From an uncultured Verrucomicrobiota bacterium (GTDB taxonomy: Bacteria > Verrucomicrobiota > Verrucomicrobiia > Opitutales > Opitutaceae): a stretch of DNA of 64,000 nt. The notes under the pieces were generated by a model. The model searched no databases, was not told where the DNA came from, and saw only the letters and a list, made by a program, of their open reading frames with translations. Location: the NCBI GenBank assembly GCA_903869675.1, contig CAIQAB010000002.1, positions 62,001 through 126,000 on the forward strand. Reading direction: 5' to 3'. Position 1 is the first letter of the stretch. Each line of letters opens with the position of its first letter. The position numbers were made by a program, and so were the translations under genes. Shown here piece after piece: positions 33,495 to 43,100 of this stretch.

Positions 33495-36086
33495 GCCGGC
33501 TCCGACCTCGGCCACCGTCTCCAGCCGCAGCTCCACCCGGCCGCTCGCCCGGGTCGCGGCGAGGTCGAGGACGAAACGCGCCTCCCAGTCGTTGACCTCC
33601 TCGGGATCGACCAGCACCTGCGCCACGCGCCACTCCGCCGCGCCGAACTCCGCCTCGTCGAAGTGGGTGTGCTCCGCCGCCCGCCCGGCCGGATCGAGCC
33701 GGAAGCGGTCGCGCGCCTCGGCATGCGCGGCGAACGCTTTTTCCAGACGCTTCGCCTCGGCCGCGACCAGCTCGTCGGTGACTTCGGGGGGCAGCACGCG
33801 GGCGGCGCAGGCCTCCCAGTCGCGCGCGGCGGCGTCCTGCAAGACGAGGTGGATCGCCACGCGCGCCGCGCGCTTCAACGCCACCGGATCGCGCGTGAGC
33901 TCGCGCGGGCCGGAGCCGAATTTCGCGGCCGCCAGGGCCGCCGCATCCTCGGTCGGCAACGGCGCCGGCGCCTCGCCGGCCTGCAGGCGTTCCCATTCGT
34001 CGATCAGGCTGGAATCGATGCCCCGCACCAGCGCCTCGAACATCGTCTCCAGCTCCAGCACGGCCTCGGTCTTGGCCGAGAGCGGCACCGTCTGGGCGAG
34101 CACCTTCCACACCTGCATGAGGTGGCGCAGCACCAGCCCCTCGGCGCGCTCCAGCCCGTAGTCGCGCACGTAGTCGGCAAAGCTCAGCCAGCGCTCGTGC
34201 ATCTCGCGGGCGATGCTCTTGGGGCGCACGTTTTCCTGGCCCACCCAGGGATGCGCGGCGGCGAAGGCGTTAAATGTCTCGTAGAGGAACTCGCGCAACG
34301 GCTTGGGGTGCTCGATACCCTCGATCTTCTCCATGCGCTCCTCGTAGGGCACGCCCTCGGCCTTGAGCCGGTTGATCTCGTCGCCCTTGGCCCGGCTCAC
34401 CTGCGCGCGGAGGATGACCTCGGGGTCCTCGACAATGGCCTCGCAGAGCGTGAGCACATCCAGCGCGTAGTCGGGCGACGCGCGGTCGAGTTTCTGCACC
34501 GTGTCGATGAGGTAGAGCGAAAGCGCCTGGTGGAGGGAAAAATCATCCTGCAACGCGAGGTTGACCTGCAGGCGGCGGCCGGAGGGCTGGCGGGGAATGA
34601 TGGAGACGATGCCGCGCTCGAGCAGGGCGCGGAACAACTGCCAGGAGCGGCGGCGGTGGGCGTTTTTCTTCGCGGACGGCTCGTGGCTGTCGGCGATGAG
34701 GCGGCGCATCTCGCGGCAGCCGTCGGCGTCGCGCGAGAGCACCTGCAGAAGCATGCCGTGGGAAACCGAAAACCGTGATACCAGCGGCTCGGCCGGCGCG
34801 GTCTGGAGGCGTTCGAGGGTCTTGCGGTCCCAGCCGATGGCCCCCTCGGGGGCGGATTGTTTGACGAGTTTCTTTTTCTTCGACGGATCGGCGGCGGCCT
34901 TTTGCTCGGCCCGCAAATTCTCGATCACCCACTCGGGAGCCTGCACCACGACGTAGCCGACATCGTCGTAGCCCTTGCGCCCGGCGCGGCCGGCGATCTG
35001 GCGGAAATCGCGCACGCTGAGGGTGGATGCCTTCGTGCCGCCGTATTTCCAGAGCTGGGTGAAAACGACGGTGCGCAGGGGCACGTTGATGCCCACGCCG
35101 AGGGTGTCGGTGCCGCAGATGAGCTTGAGCAGGCCCTTCTGCGCGAGTTGCTCCACGAGGATGCGGTAGCGCGGGAGGAGGCCGGCGTGGTGCAGGCCGA
35201 TGCCGTGGCGCAGCCAGCGTTTCAACTCCTTGCCGTAGGGACTGGTGAAGCGGGCACCGGAGAGGGCGTCGGCGAGGGCGGCCTTTTCCTCCTTCGAGCA
35301 GAGCGCGAGGCTCATCAGGTTCTGGGCCGTCTCGGCGGCGGCGCGCTGGGTGAAGTGGACGAGGTAGGCGGGCGCGCGGCGCTCGGTCACGAGTTGCGCC
35401 ACCCGCTCGGCGAGCGGCGTTTCGGACCACTCGAAGTGCAGCGGCACCGGGCGGCGGTCGCTGCGCACCACGACCATGGGCGCGCCGGTGACGCGCTCGA
35501 CTTCGCGCTCGATGGTCCGGGTGTCGCCGAGGGTGGCGGACATGAGCAGGAACCGGCTGCGCGCGAGGGCGAGGAGCGGCACCTGCCAGGCGACGCCGCG
35601 CTCCTGATCGGAGTAGTAGTGGAACTCGTCCATGATCACGACCGCGAGGCGGGCGTGGTCGCCGCGGGCGAGGGCCTGGTTGGCGAGGATCTCGGCGGTG
35701 CAGCAAAGGATCGGAGCGTCGGCGTTCACCGTGGCATCGCCGGTCATCATCCCGACGTGCTCCGGTCCGAAATCCCGGCAAAGGGAGAGGAACTTCTCGT
35801 TCACCAAAGCCTTGATCGGGCAAGTGTAGACCGAGCGTTTTCCGCGCGAGAGGGCGAAGAAATGGGCGGCGGCCGCGACCAGGGATTTGCCCGAGCCGGT
35901 CGGGGTGTTCAGGATGACATGACGGCCGGCGAGGAGTTCGAGGATGGCCTCTTCCTGCTCGGCGTAGAGCGAGAGGCCCTTGGAGGCCATGGCGTCGAGA
36001 AAGCGCGAGAGGAGCGCGTCGTCGCTGGCCGCCTCCGCGAGAGTGAGCGGGGCGAGGGGCGGGGCGGCGGAGGCGGACGTTTTCAA
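33444..36086 (-). CDS. DEAD/DEAH-box helicase with DUF3516-type C-terminus
   Basis: 880 residues. Superfamily 2 motifs are evident: [15 protein letters not shown] (Walker A, near residue 60), [10 protein letters not shown], the Walker B variant [17 protein letters not shown] and the second-domain [32 protein letters not shown], and [15 protein letters not shown]. This is a Ski2-like core. The roughly 480-residue C-terminal part matches the pattern I associate with DUF3516. Role unknown; RNA processing or repair are options. The start is TTG overlapping the stop of a PIN-domain toxin gene (TTGA), so expression appears coupled to the toxin-antitoxin pair. Confidence 0.88.
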   Translation of the reverse strand: MKTSASAAPPLAPLTLAEAASDDALLSRFLDAMASKGLSLYAEQEEAILELLAGRHVILNTPTGSGKSLVAAAAHFFALSRGKRSVYTCPIKALVNEKFLSLCRDFGPEHVGMMTGDATVNADAPILCCTAEILANQALARGDHARLAVVIMDEFHYYSDQERGVAWQVPLLALARSRFLLMSATLGDTRTIEREVERVTGAPMVVVRSDRRPVPLHFEWSETPLAERVAQLVTERRAPAYLVHFTQRAAAETAQNLMSLALCSKEEKAALADALSGARFTSPYGKELKRWLRHGIGLHHAGLLPRYRILVEQLAQKGLLKLICGTDTLGVGINVPLRTVVFTQLWKYGGTKASTLSVRDFRQIAGRAGRKGYDDVGYVVVQAPEWVIENLRAEQKAAADPSKKKKLVKQSAPEGAIGWDRKTLERLQTAPAEPLVSRFSVSHGMLLQVLSRDADGCREMRRLIADSHEPSAKKNAHRRRSWQLFRALLERGIVSIIPRQPSGRRLQVNLALQDDFSLHQALSLYLIDTVQKLDRASPDYALDVLTLCEAIVEDPEVILRAQVSRAKGDEINRLKAEGVPYEERMEKIEGIEHPKPLREFLYETFNAFAAAHPWVGQENVRPKSIAREMHERWLSFADYVRDYGLERAEGLVLRHLMQVWKVLAQTVPLSAKTEAVLELETMFEALVRGIDSSLIDEWERLQAGEAPAPLPTEDAAALAAAKFGSGPRELTRDPVALKRAARVAIHLVLQDAAARDWEACAARVLPPEVTDELVAAEAKRLEKAFAAHAEARDRFRLDPAGRAAEHTHFDEAEFGAAEWRVAQVLVDPEEVNDWEARFVLDLAATRASGRVELRLETVAEVGAGSEPGAAGGQGEQDEPE

Positions 36087-36508
36087 GAGGGGAAAAGGCA
36101 GGGCACGGCTTTGCCGTCGGCGCGGCGATAGACGCTGAAATCGCGTTGATCGATGGTGATGAGGGTGGCGCGCGGATGCAGTTCGGAGAGCACCACGAGG
36201 GAGGCGTCGCCCAGATCGGCACGAGCGGGGTAGTCGCGGATCAACTCCGCGACGCGGGGCAGGTGGACGGGGAAGAGGGGGATCAGACGGATCATTCCCG
36301 AATGGACGGTGGTGATCAACGCATGGAGGGAACGCGGGGCCGGTTTCAGGAAATGGGCGGCCTCGGCGAGGATCGTCTCGGTCGTGTAAAGCACCGCGCC
36401 AGTGCCCTGCATGACGGCCCGGCTCCAGGCATGATGCGAATCGCGCGGCAGATAGGCGGCGACCAAAGGGCCGGCGTCCACCAGGTAGCGGGGAGAGGGC
36501 GAGGCCAT
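36083..36508 (-). CDS. PIN-domain toxin (VapC-like)
   Basis: 141 residues. The four acidic positions of PIN ribonucleases are present: Asp in [13 protein letters not shown], Glu in [10 protein letters not shown], Asp in [11 protein letters not shown] and Asp in [13 protein letters not shown]. VapC toxins usually cleave tRNA or rRNA. The ATG at 36508 shares one base with the stop of the upstream antitoxin (TGATG). Its own stop overlaps the helicase start. This gene order suggests a functional pair embedded in a longer operon. Confidence 0.88.
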   Translation of the reverse strand: MASPSPRYLVDAGPLVAAYLPRDSHHAWSRAVMQGTGAVLYTTETILAEAAHFLKPAPRSLHALITTVHSGMIRLIPLFPVHLPRVAELIRDYPARADLGDASLVVLSELHPRATLITIDQRDFSVYRRADGKAVPCLFPS

Positions 36509-36717
36509 CACCACTCGCGGGTGGAGAGGTCGGTGGGCACCCCGGGCGGGTGCTCCAGGGGCGGCAGGGTTTTCAGGAACGCGTCCCAATCGACCGAGGA
36601 GTTTTCCACGCGCTCGAGCACGTAGGCGTTCAGGCTCTTCTTGGCGCGCTTCGCCTGGGCTTGCAGCGCCTTCTTGCGGGCGGCCGAAACCTTGAGGGTG
36701 ATGGTGACGGAGGGCAT
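36508..36717 (-). CDS. antitoxin of the VapC-like pair (ribbon-helix-helix-like)
   Basis: 69 residues, not assigned by a named motif but placed and sized as an antitoxin. The N-terminal strand [20 protein letters not shown] followed by basic helices resembles a ribbon-helix-helix DNA-binding module; the C-terminus ([19 protein letters not shown]) is the likely toxin-binding tail. It begins 47 bases after deoC and overlaps the toxin start by one base. It probably neutralises the toxin and autoregulates. Confidence 0.8.
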   Translation of the reverse strand: MPSVTITLKVSAARKKALQAQAKRAKKSLNAYVLERVENSSVDWDAFLKTLPPLEHPPGVPTDLSTREW

Positions 36718-36764
36718 GGTGTTACCTTGGGTGTGCCTTTTTCGGCCGTCAAGCCGACCGCGGC

Positions 36765-37463
36765 TCAGTAGCCGCCGGCGGCCGCGGCCGCTCCGCCGTT
36801 GAGCTCGGCCACGATGGCGGCGGCGCTGCTCGTGCCGAGGCGGACCGCGCCGGCCGCGAGCAGGGCGCGGGCATCGGCGAGGGTCTTGATGCCGCCGGAG
36901 GCCTTGATGCGGATGTCGCCACGGCGGGCGGCAGCCCAGGCGGCGATGTGGTCTACCTTGGCGCCGGCGCTGCCGAAGCCGGTGGAGGTCTTGATAAATT
37001 CCACGCCTGCGTCCTCGCACAGGCGCAGGGCGGTGAGGCGCTGATCGGCGTCGAGGTAACAGGTCTCGACGATGACCTTCACGAGTTGGCCGTGGCCGTG
37101 GGCGCGCTGGGTCAGGGCGCGGAGTTCGGCGGCGACTGCGCCCGTATCGCCATCACGCAGGGCGGCGTAGTTCATCACGATATCTACCTCGTGGGCCCCG
37201 GCGGCGTGCATGGCGTCGATCTCGGCTGCCTTGGCCCCGGTGGAAAAACGTCCGCTGGGGAAACCGATGACCGTGCCGATGCGGATGCCGGTGCCGGCCA
37301 GCACGCGGGTGGCGTGGGGCACGGAGGCGGGGTAGATCATCACGCAGGCGAAGCGGTGCGCCGCGGCCTCGTGGCAAAGGGCGGTGATGTCGGCGGCGGA
37401 GGCGTCGAGCCGGAGGTTGGTGGAATCGAGCGCGGCGGCGAGGGTGGCGGGCGTGAGGTTCAT
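36765..37463 (-). CDS. deoC: deoxyribose-phosphate aldolase
   Basis: Cleaves 2-deoxyribose-5-phosphate to glyceraldehyde-3-phosphate and acetaldehyde. The 232 residues show the class I aldolase fold with VIGFPSGRFSTGAKAAE, the activating lysine in LVKVIVETCYL, the Schiff-base lysine in VEFIKTSTGFG and the late RIKASGGIKTL. The ATG overlaps the rbsK stop by four bases, so deoC and rbsK form an operon suited to using deoxynucleosides and ribose. The C-terminus is a short Ala/Gly run. Confidence 0.95.
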   Translation of the reverse strand: MNLTPATLAAALDSTNLRLDASAADITALCHEAAAHRFACVMIYPASVPHATRVLAGTGIRIGTVIGFPSGRFSTGAKAAEIDAMHAAGAHEVDIVMNYAALRDGDTGAVAAELRALTQRAHGHGQLVKVIVETCYLDADQRLTALRLCEDAGVEFIKTSTGFGSAGAKVDHIAAWAAARRGDIRIKASGGIKTLADARALLAAGAVRLGTSSAAAIVAELNGGAAAAAGGY

Positions 37464-38443
37464 GAAAGGGTGGCGGGGGAAGGGATGGGCCGGGTTTTCA
37501 AAAAACGCGCCAGCTCACGCGCGGTCGGCATGCTCGGCGCGGTGCCGGCCTTGGTCACGGACAGGGCGGCGACGGCCTGGCCGACGCGGGCGGCGGCGGA
37601 AACGTCGCCCTCGTATTGCACAAAGCCGTGGGCAAACCCGCCGACGAAGGCATCGCCCGCGCCGGTGGTATCGACCACCTTCACCACGTGGCCGGGGATC
37701 AGTTCCCCGCCCTCGGCGCGGGAGACGAAGCAACCGCGTTTGCCGAGCGTCACAATCACGACCGGCGGGCCGAGGCGGCGGCAGAGCGCCTGGAGCGCGG
37801 CGGGCGGCTCGGCGGCTAGCGCGGCCTCGGTGTAGGCGGCTTTCTTTGGCGCGAGCCCGAGGAGGTTCACCAACGCGACAAATTCGGTTTCGTTGGGGAC
37901 GAGGATGGAGACGTCGCGCAGCAGGGCGGGGTCAAAATCGGCCCGCATCGGGGCGGGATTGAGCACGGTGGCGGCGCCGGCGCGGCGGGCGGTGCGGAGG
38001 GTATGGGCGACGGCAACGAGACTCGTTTCGAGCTGGGTGACGACGAGTTTGGCGCCCTTAAACAAAGCCGGCGGCAGGTCGCGCGGAGCGAGGGCGGCAT
38101 TGGCGCCGAGGGCGACCACGATTTCGTTTTGGCCGGCGTCATCCACCAGGATGGCGGCGGTGCCGGTGGCGAGGCGGGGCTTGGTCACGAAGCGCGCGGC
38201 GATCTGGTTCTCCGCATAAAAAGCCTCCGCGACGGCCGCAAAGGCATCCGCCCCGACCGCGCCGACGAAAAGCACGTCGGCCCCCGCCCGGCCGGCCGCC
38301 ACCGCCTGGTTGGAGCCCTTGCCGCCGGGACCGGTGGCGAAGACGCCGAGCGTGGTCTGGCCGGCGATGGGAAAGGCGGCACAGCGCCAGGTGAGATCCT
38401 GCACGTAGCTACCGACAACGACGACCGAAGGGGCGGTGGACAT
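37460..38443 (-). CDS. rbsK: ribokinase-family (PfkB) sugar kinase
   Basis: Predicted ribokinase, phosphorylating ribose (or a deoxyribose-like sugar). The 327 residues show the PfkB fold: VVVVGSYVQDLTW, the substrate-side GPGGKGSNQAVAAGRAGADV near residue 35, and the C-terminal catalytic block VVDTTGAGDAFVGGFAHG with the base aspartate. The chosen ATG at 38443 starts the first strand. It overlaps deoC by four bases, which supports a role in pentose catabolism; PfkB substrate specificity cannot be fixed by sequence alone. Confidence 0.9.
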   Translation of the reverse strand: MSTAPSVVVVGSYVQDLTWRCAAFPIAGQTTLGVFATGPGGKGSNQAVAAGRAGADVLFVGAVGADAFAAVAEAFYAENQIAARFVTKPRLATGTAAILVDDAGQNEIVVALGANAALAPRDLPPALFKGAKLVVTQLETSLVAVAHTLRTARRAGAATVLNPAPMRADFDPALLRDVSILVPNETEFVALVNLLGLAPKKAAYTEAALAAEPPAALQALCRRLGPPVVIVTLGKRGCFVSRAEGGELIPGHVVKVVDTTGAGDAFVGGFAHGFVQYEGDVSAAARVGQAVAALSVTKAGTAPSMPTARELARFLKTRPIPSPATLS

Positions 38444-38477
38444 GGCGAAAAAAAGGGGGCGGGCGAAGAACCGCCGC

Positions 38478-39056
38478 TCAGGCGGATGCAACCGGCCGGG
38501 ATGACCCGGAGAACGTAAACGCACCGGGCAGGAAACGCCGCACCAGCGCACGGTAGGGCGCGAGCAGGAGGACGGCCATGAGGAGCTTGGCGATCAGGTC
38601 TCCCCCGGCCAGCGGCAGCCAGGGCACCTCGGTGCCGTGGAAGGCGATGGAAAAGAAGATCGCCGTATCAAGGATGGACGCGCACACCGAGCCCCAGAAG
38701 GGCGCCTTCCACCACGAGGCGCGGCGCAGGCGGTTAAACACCGCCACATCCAGGAGCTGCGACACGAGGAACGCCGTGCCGGAGGCGGCCGCGATTTGCA
38801 CCGTGGCGAGCCAGAGCGAGAGGCCGATGCCGACCGCGAACCCGACGAAGGCGACCTCCCGGGCGCGGCGCGGGCCGAAGCAGCGGTTGCAGACATCCGA
38901 GACCAGAAAGGCGATCGGGTAGGAAAACGCGCCCCAGGTCAGGAAATCGTTGATGGGATACTGGACCAGCCAGTTGGAGACGCCCACGACCGCAGCCATG
39001 GCCAACGCAAACCCGGCGCGGGCGGTGAGAGATGGGGGAGCCGCGAGTTCAGACAT
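38478..39056 (-). CDS. queuosine precursor transporter (YhhQ/VUT family)
   Basis: 192 residues, with about six membrane segments. The pattern WGAFSYPIAFLVSDVCNRCFG, SQLLDVAVFNRLRR and the late SILDTAIFFSIAF is typical of the VUT/YhhQ family, which imports queuosine precursors such as preQ0. No queuosine enzyme or riboswitch is seen nearby. It is 34 bases upstream of rbsK in the same direction, so it may lead a yhhQ-rbsK-deoC-TA-helicase transcription unit. Confidence 0.88.
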   Translation of the reverse strand: MSELAAPPSLTARAGFALAMAAVVGVSNWLVQYPINDFLTWGAFSYPIAFLVSDVCNRCFGPRRAREVAFVGFAVGIGLSLWLATVQIAAASGTAFLVSQLLDVAVFNRLRRASWWKAPFWGSVCASILDTAIFFSIAFHGTEVPWLPLAGGDLIAKLLMAVLLLAPYRALVRRFLPGAFTFSGSSRPVASA

Positions 39057-39164
39057 GGCCGCGACGTTCTCGCCAAACCGCCCCGCCGGGCAAGGCAAAG
39101 GTCACGCCGGCGTCTACGCAGGGGCCGCGCTCGCTCCACGCAGTGAGCTGGAGGATTCGTTATG

Positions 39165-39330
39165 AACAGACCAAGGAAACCGAATCATAGACCACCGATA
39201 ACACGGAGGATCACGGATACCCTGGAATCCATCCGCCCCCACCTGCGTTATCGGCGGTGGATGCCTGCCTCTCGGGGGCCCTTGGTGTTATCGGCGCAGT
39301 TTCCCTCTTGGCCGCCGATAGTTGGGCCCG
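39165..39330. repeat. intergenic repeat block, cacggagg type
   Basis: The gene-free gap at 39057-39354 contains ccaccgataacacggagg with tcacggata close by, and a near-inverted copy gttatcggcggtgg about 65 bases further on. The same core words (cacggagg, cacggat) recur at about 50.55 kb, so this is a copy of a dispersed repeat. No gene is seen in it. Confidence 0.6.
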
Positions 39331-39354
39331 GCGCCCGAGCCCTCGGGTGTCGCC

Positions 39355-39777
39355 TCAGCTTTGCAGGCACAGCGGCACGCCACACGCACGCGCGGCGGCG
39401 ATGAGTTCGCGATCGAGCGAGGCCAGCGGCAGTCCGCGGCGCAGCGCGAGTTCCGGATAGGCGGCGTAGGTCGAGAGCGAGTGCAGCAAGGCCAGATCCA
39501 GCGTCTTCTGCCAGGCGCGCTCCATCGTTTGTTCGTCCACCACGATATCATAAACCGCCAACCACGACAGAAAGCCCTCGATGCCGGCTTGGTCGATGCG
39601 GCCCCTGCGCTTGGCACCCAAGAGCACGTTCCCGAGTTCGAGGTGCCAGAGCGCCGGCACCCAGGCCCGTTCGCCTTGCACGAGACGATCGAGCAAGGCA
39701 TCGGCGGCGGAGCTGGCCTCATCGCCAAACACCCATGGCAGGGTAGCGGAGCAATCGAGGACGAAAGCGTGCCTCAA
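39355..39777 (-). CDS. PIN-domain (VapC-like) toxin lacking a conserved Asp
   Basis: 140 residues, TTG start overlapping the stop that ends the antitoxin's original frame. It has the PIN opening FVLDCSATLPWVFGDE, the Glu of LWHLELGNVLLG and the last aspartate of LPLASLDRELIAAA. The third acidic position, normally within YDAAYLELA, reads YAAYPELA, so the aspartate codon appears deleted between 39465 and 39466 and Leu is replaced by Pro. The toxin is therefore probably inactive, which fits the broken antitoxin upstream. Confidence 0.8.
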   Translation of the reverse strand: MRHAFVLDCSATLPWVFGDEASSAADALLDRLVQGERAWVPALWHLELGNVLLGAKRRGRIDQAGIEGFLSWLAVYDIVVDEQTMERAWQKTLDLALLHSLSTYAAYPELALRRGLPLASLDRELIAAARACGVPLCLQS

Positions 39778-40024
39778 GCCCGCCCCTCCTCACGCAGTGC
39801 ATGGGCATCGAGTCCGCCCAAGGTGTAGCGCTGACGCTGCGCACGCAGCTCCCCGGCGGCTTCGCTGCGTCGGGTCGCAAGGTCCTGCTGATACCCGATC
39901 AGCCGGGCACCGGGCGATCATGCTTCGTAATCGTGAAAGCCCCGCCTTGGCTCACCCGTTCCAGCAGTTCGCCTAGCTTTGTCTTGGTCTCGAACGCCCC
40001 AATTGTGCCTGAGATCGTGCTCAT
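39774..40024 (-). pseudogene. frameshifted Phd/YefM-like antitoxin
   Basis: From the ATG at 40024 the frame encodes the start of a Phd-type antitoxin (GAFETKTKLGELLERV, FTITKHDRPV) and hits TGA at 39899-39901 after 41 residues. The +1-shifted frame continues as RLIGYQQDLATRRSEAAGEL and ends at 39774, exactly overlapping the toxin start. Adding one base near 39905-39910 (expected PVARLI) would restore one 83-codon gene. So this is a recent single-base deletion or a sequencing error. Confidence 0.8.
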
Positions 40025-40149
40025 GCAAACAGACCAATCATTTAAACCAGTCTATGAACTTCCCACGAGCACTCACTTGCTCACCTGAAAGGCGGAAGTG
40101 AGGGTGGAATAAATTTCCGCAAAAGCGCAGAAACTCCCCGAGCTCGCCC

Positions 40150-43100
40150 TTAAGGAGCGGGCTGGCTCCTGAGGCGGTAGAACTGGGTGGAGGAGTCGAG
40201 CGGGGGCAGCTCCAGGCGAAGGACGCCGCCGGGATAGGTGAGCATCGGCGCGGAGAGGGTGCGCTTGGTCCAGGTATTGAGGTCGGTGGATTCCTGCACG
40301 GTGACATCGAGGAGGAAGTTGCCGTTCACGCCGCGCTGCAGGGTGGGGCTGCCGACCGCGAGATCCCGCATCTGGCTGGCGGTGTAGTAAACGCCGAGAT
40401 CAGGGATCATGGCCAGCAGGCGCACCCATTCCTCGGTGGAATTGACCGCCGGATCGAGGCCGAAGACGGAAAGGTAGGTTTCCAGCGCATCGGAAATCCC
40501 GTCGCCATCGGAATCGGGCGAGGTGGGGCTGATGGTGACGGTGAGCGTGGCGGCGGTGCTCAGCACGGAGCCGAAGGAATTCGAGACCGCGCAGGTATAC
40601 TTGGCCTCATCGAGGAAGCGCACATTGGTCAAGGTGAGGGTGCTGGCAGTCGCGCCCGCGATATCGCGGCCGTTTTTGCGCCACTGGTAGCCCAAGGGAC
40701 CGGTGCCTGTGGCGGTTACGCCAAAGGTGGCAGAGGCAGCCGGATTGACCGACAGGGAGGCTGGCTGGGCGGTAATGGCTACGGGAATATTTACGGTGAG
40801 CGTAGCGATATTGGAAGTAACGGAACCGGCGGCGTTGGTGACGACGCAGGTGTAGTTACCCGCGTTTGCGGTCTGGGCGGAAGCGATGGAATACGAGGTT
40901 TCAGTAGCCCCGGAGATTGAGGTGCCATTGAACTTCCACTGATAGGTGGGAGCCGGCGTGCCCGTCGCAGTGATGCTAAAGACAGCGGCGGCGTTTTGCA
41001 GCACAGACAAGGACGTGGGCTGGACCGTGATTGCGGGCGGAATTTGAACCGTAAGGGTGGCCGCCGAGGAGGTGACGGAACCGGCGACGTTGGTCACCAC
41101 GCAAGTGTAGGTGCCCGCATTGGCAGCCTGGGTGGAGGCGATTGTATAGGAGGCTGAAGTGGCGCTGGAGATATTCGTGCCATTGAGCCGCCATTGATAC
41201 GTTGGGGCCGGCGTCCCCGTGGCCGTGACACTCAAGACCGCAGAAGCGTTTTGATTCACGGTAAGGGACGTGGGCTGGGCCGTGATGGCCGGCGCGATCT
41301 GGACGGTGAGGGTGGCTGCGGCGGAGGTGACGGAGCCCGCCGCATTGGTGACCACACAGGTGTAGCTACCCGCGTTGGCAGCCTGGGCGGAGGCGATGGA
41401 GTAGGAGGCCGCGGTGGCGCCGGAGATATTCGTGCCATTGAGCCGCCATTGATACGTGGGAGCGGGCGTCCCCGTTGCGGTGATGCTCAAGACCGCGGCG
41501 GAGTTTTGCAGCACCGCCAGGGACGTGGGTTGGGAGGTGATGGCCGGGGCGATTTGAACGGTGAGGGTCGCTGCGGCGGAGGTGACGGAGCCCGCCGCAT
41601 TGGTGACCACACAGGTGTAGCTGCCCGCGTTGGCAGCTTGGGCGGAGGCGACGGAATAGGAGGCCGCGGTCGCGCCGGAGATATTGGTGCCATTGAGCCG
41701 CCATTGATAAGTGGGAGCGGGTGTGCCCGTAGCGGTGATGCTAAAGGCTGCGGAGGCGTTTTGATTAACGGTGAGGGAAGACGGTTGCGAGGTGATGGCG
41801 GGGGGGATTTGGACCGTAAGAGTCGCCGCCGAGGAGGTGACGGAACCTGCCGCATTAGTCACGACGCAGGTGTAGCTACCGGCGTTGGCCGCCTGGGTAG
41901 ATGCGATGGTGTAGGAGGCCGAGGTGGCTCCGGAAACATCGCTGCCGTTGAGCTGCCATTGATAAGTGGGAGCCGGTGTGCCGGTGGCGGTGATGCTAAA
42001 GGCTGCGGAGGCGTTTTGATTAACGGTGAGGGAAGACGGTTGCGAGGTGATGGCGGGGGCAATCTGGACGGTAAGGGTGGCCGCCGTGGTGAGCAGCAAC
42101 TCATCGGGATCGCTCACTATACAGGTATAGTTAGCCGCGTCTGTGCTCGAAACAGCGGGGATCGTGTAACTGGAAGAGGTAGCACCCGAGATAGAGATAC
42201 CATTTTTGCGCCACTGATACCCAATAGGCTCAATACTGGTAGCCAATACGCTAAACGTGACGCTATTGCCCAAGTTTATGCCTTGGGAAGCGGGCTGGGT
42301 GCGGATAACAAGGTTGGTCTCGGGGTAAACCGTGAGGGTGGCCGCCGAGGATGTTACCGAGCCCGCCACGTTAGTTATCAGGCAGGAATAGCTGCCGGCG
42401 TCGGCCAAGGCCGCCGAAACCAGAGAAAGAGTCGATGCGACGGCACCGGGGATAGATACGCCGTTTTTACGCCATTGATAAGTCGGGGATGGAAAGCCGG
42501 CGGCTGTCACCGATATGCTTAAGCCAGACCCTGAGGCGATCGATTGGCTTACTGGGTGCGTCTGAATGAACGGTCGTGAAGCCGTGGTAGTGATATAAAC
42601 CGGAGTAGTGTAAACAAGGCCAGTGTTCTGCTGGGCTAGCTGACCATAGGTATTATAGCCGCAGCCAAACACGGTCCCGTCGGTTTTAATAAATAAGCTA
42701 TGGGTTATCGCGTTCATTTCCGAATTGCTATTGGCCGTTGCGGCAAATGTCTGATCCGCAAACTGCGTAATCTGCGATAAAGGCGGAGCTCCGGAAGTGG
42801 TGCTGCTTCCTAGAAATAGGAAGTGAGCGGCGTTTCCACACCCCCACAGTGTTTGATCCGCCTTAACAAACAGGCTGTAGGCGGCACCTGCCGATACGGA
42901 CATTACGTTACTCAAAACCTGGGTGTGGTCGCCGGTTTGTAGTGAATGACCGAGCTGGCCATAATAGTTGTCTCGGCCAAAGGTCCAGGCAGTCAGATTA
43001 CTTTTTAAGTATACGGCATGGTAAGGCCCTGCGGACATTGAGCTGACATCGGAGGCTACTTGCCATGTTGAGCTATAATAATAATAGCTATAATATGTTA

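Noticed and set aside
40790-42064. CRISPR-like array
   Set aside because: The period is 255 bp and every unit is coding Ig domain; there are no short repeats with unique spacers.
41194-42522. 442-codon plus-strand frame opposite the Ig repeats
   Set aside because: It mirrors the repeat period of the real gene and has Gly/Asp/Arg-rich low complexity.
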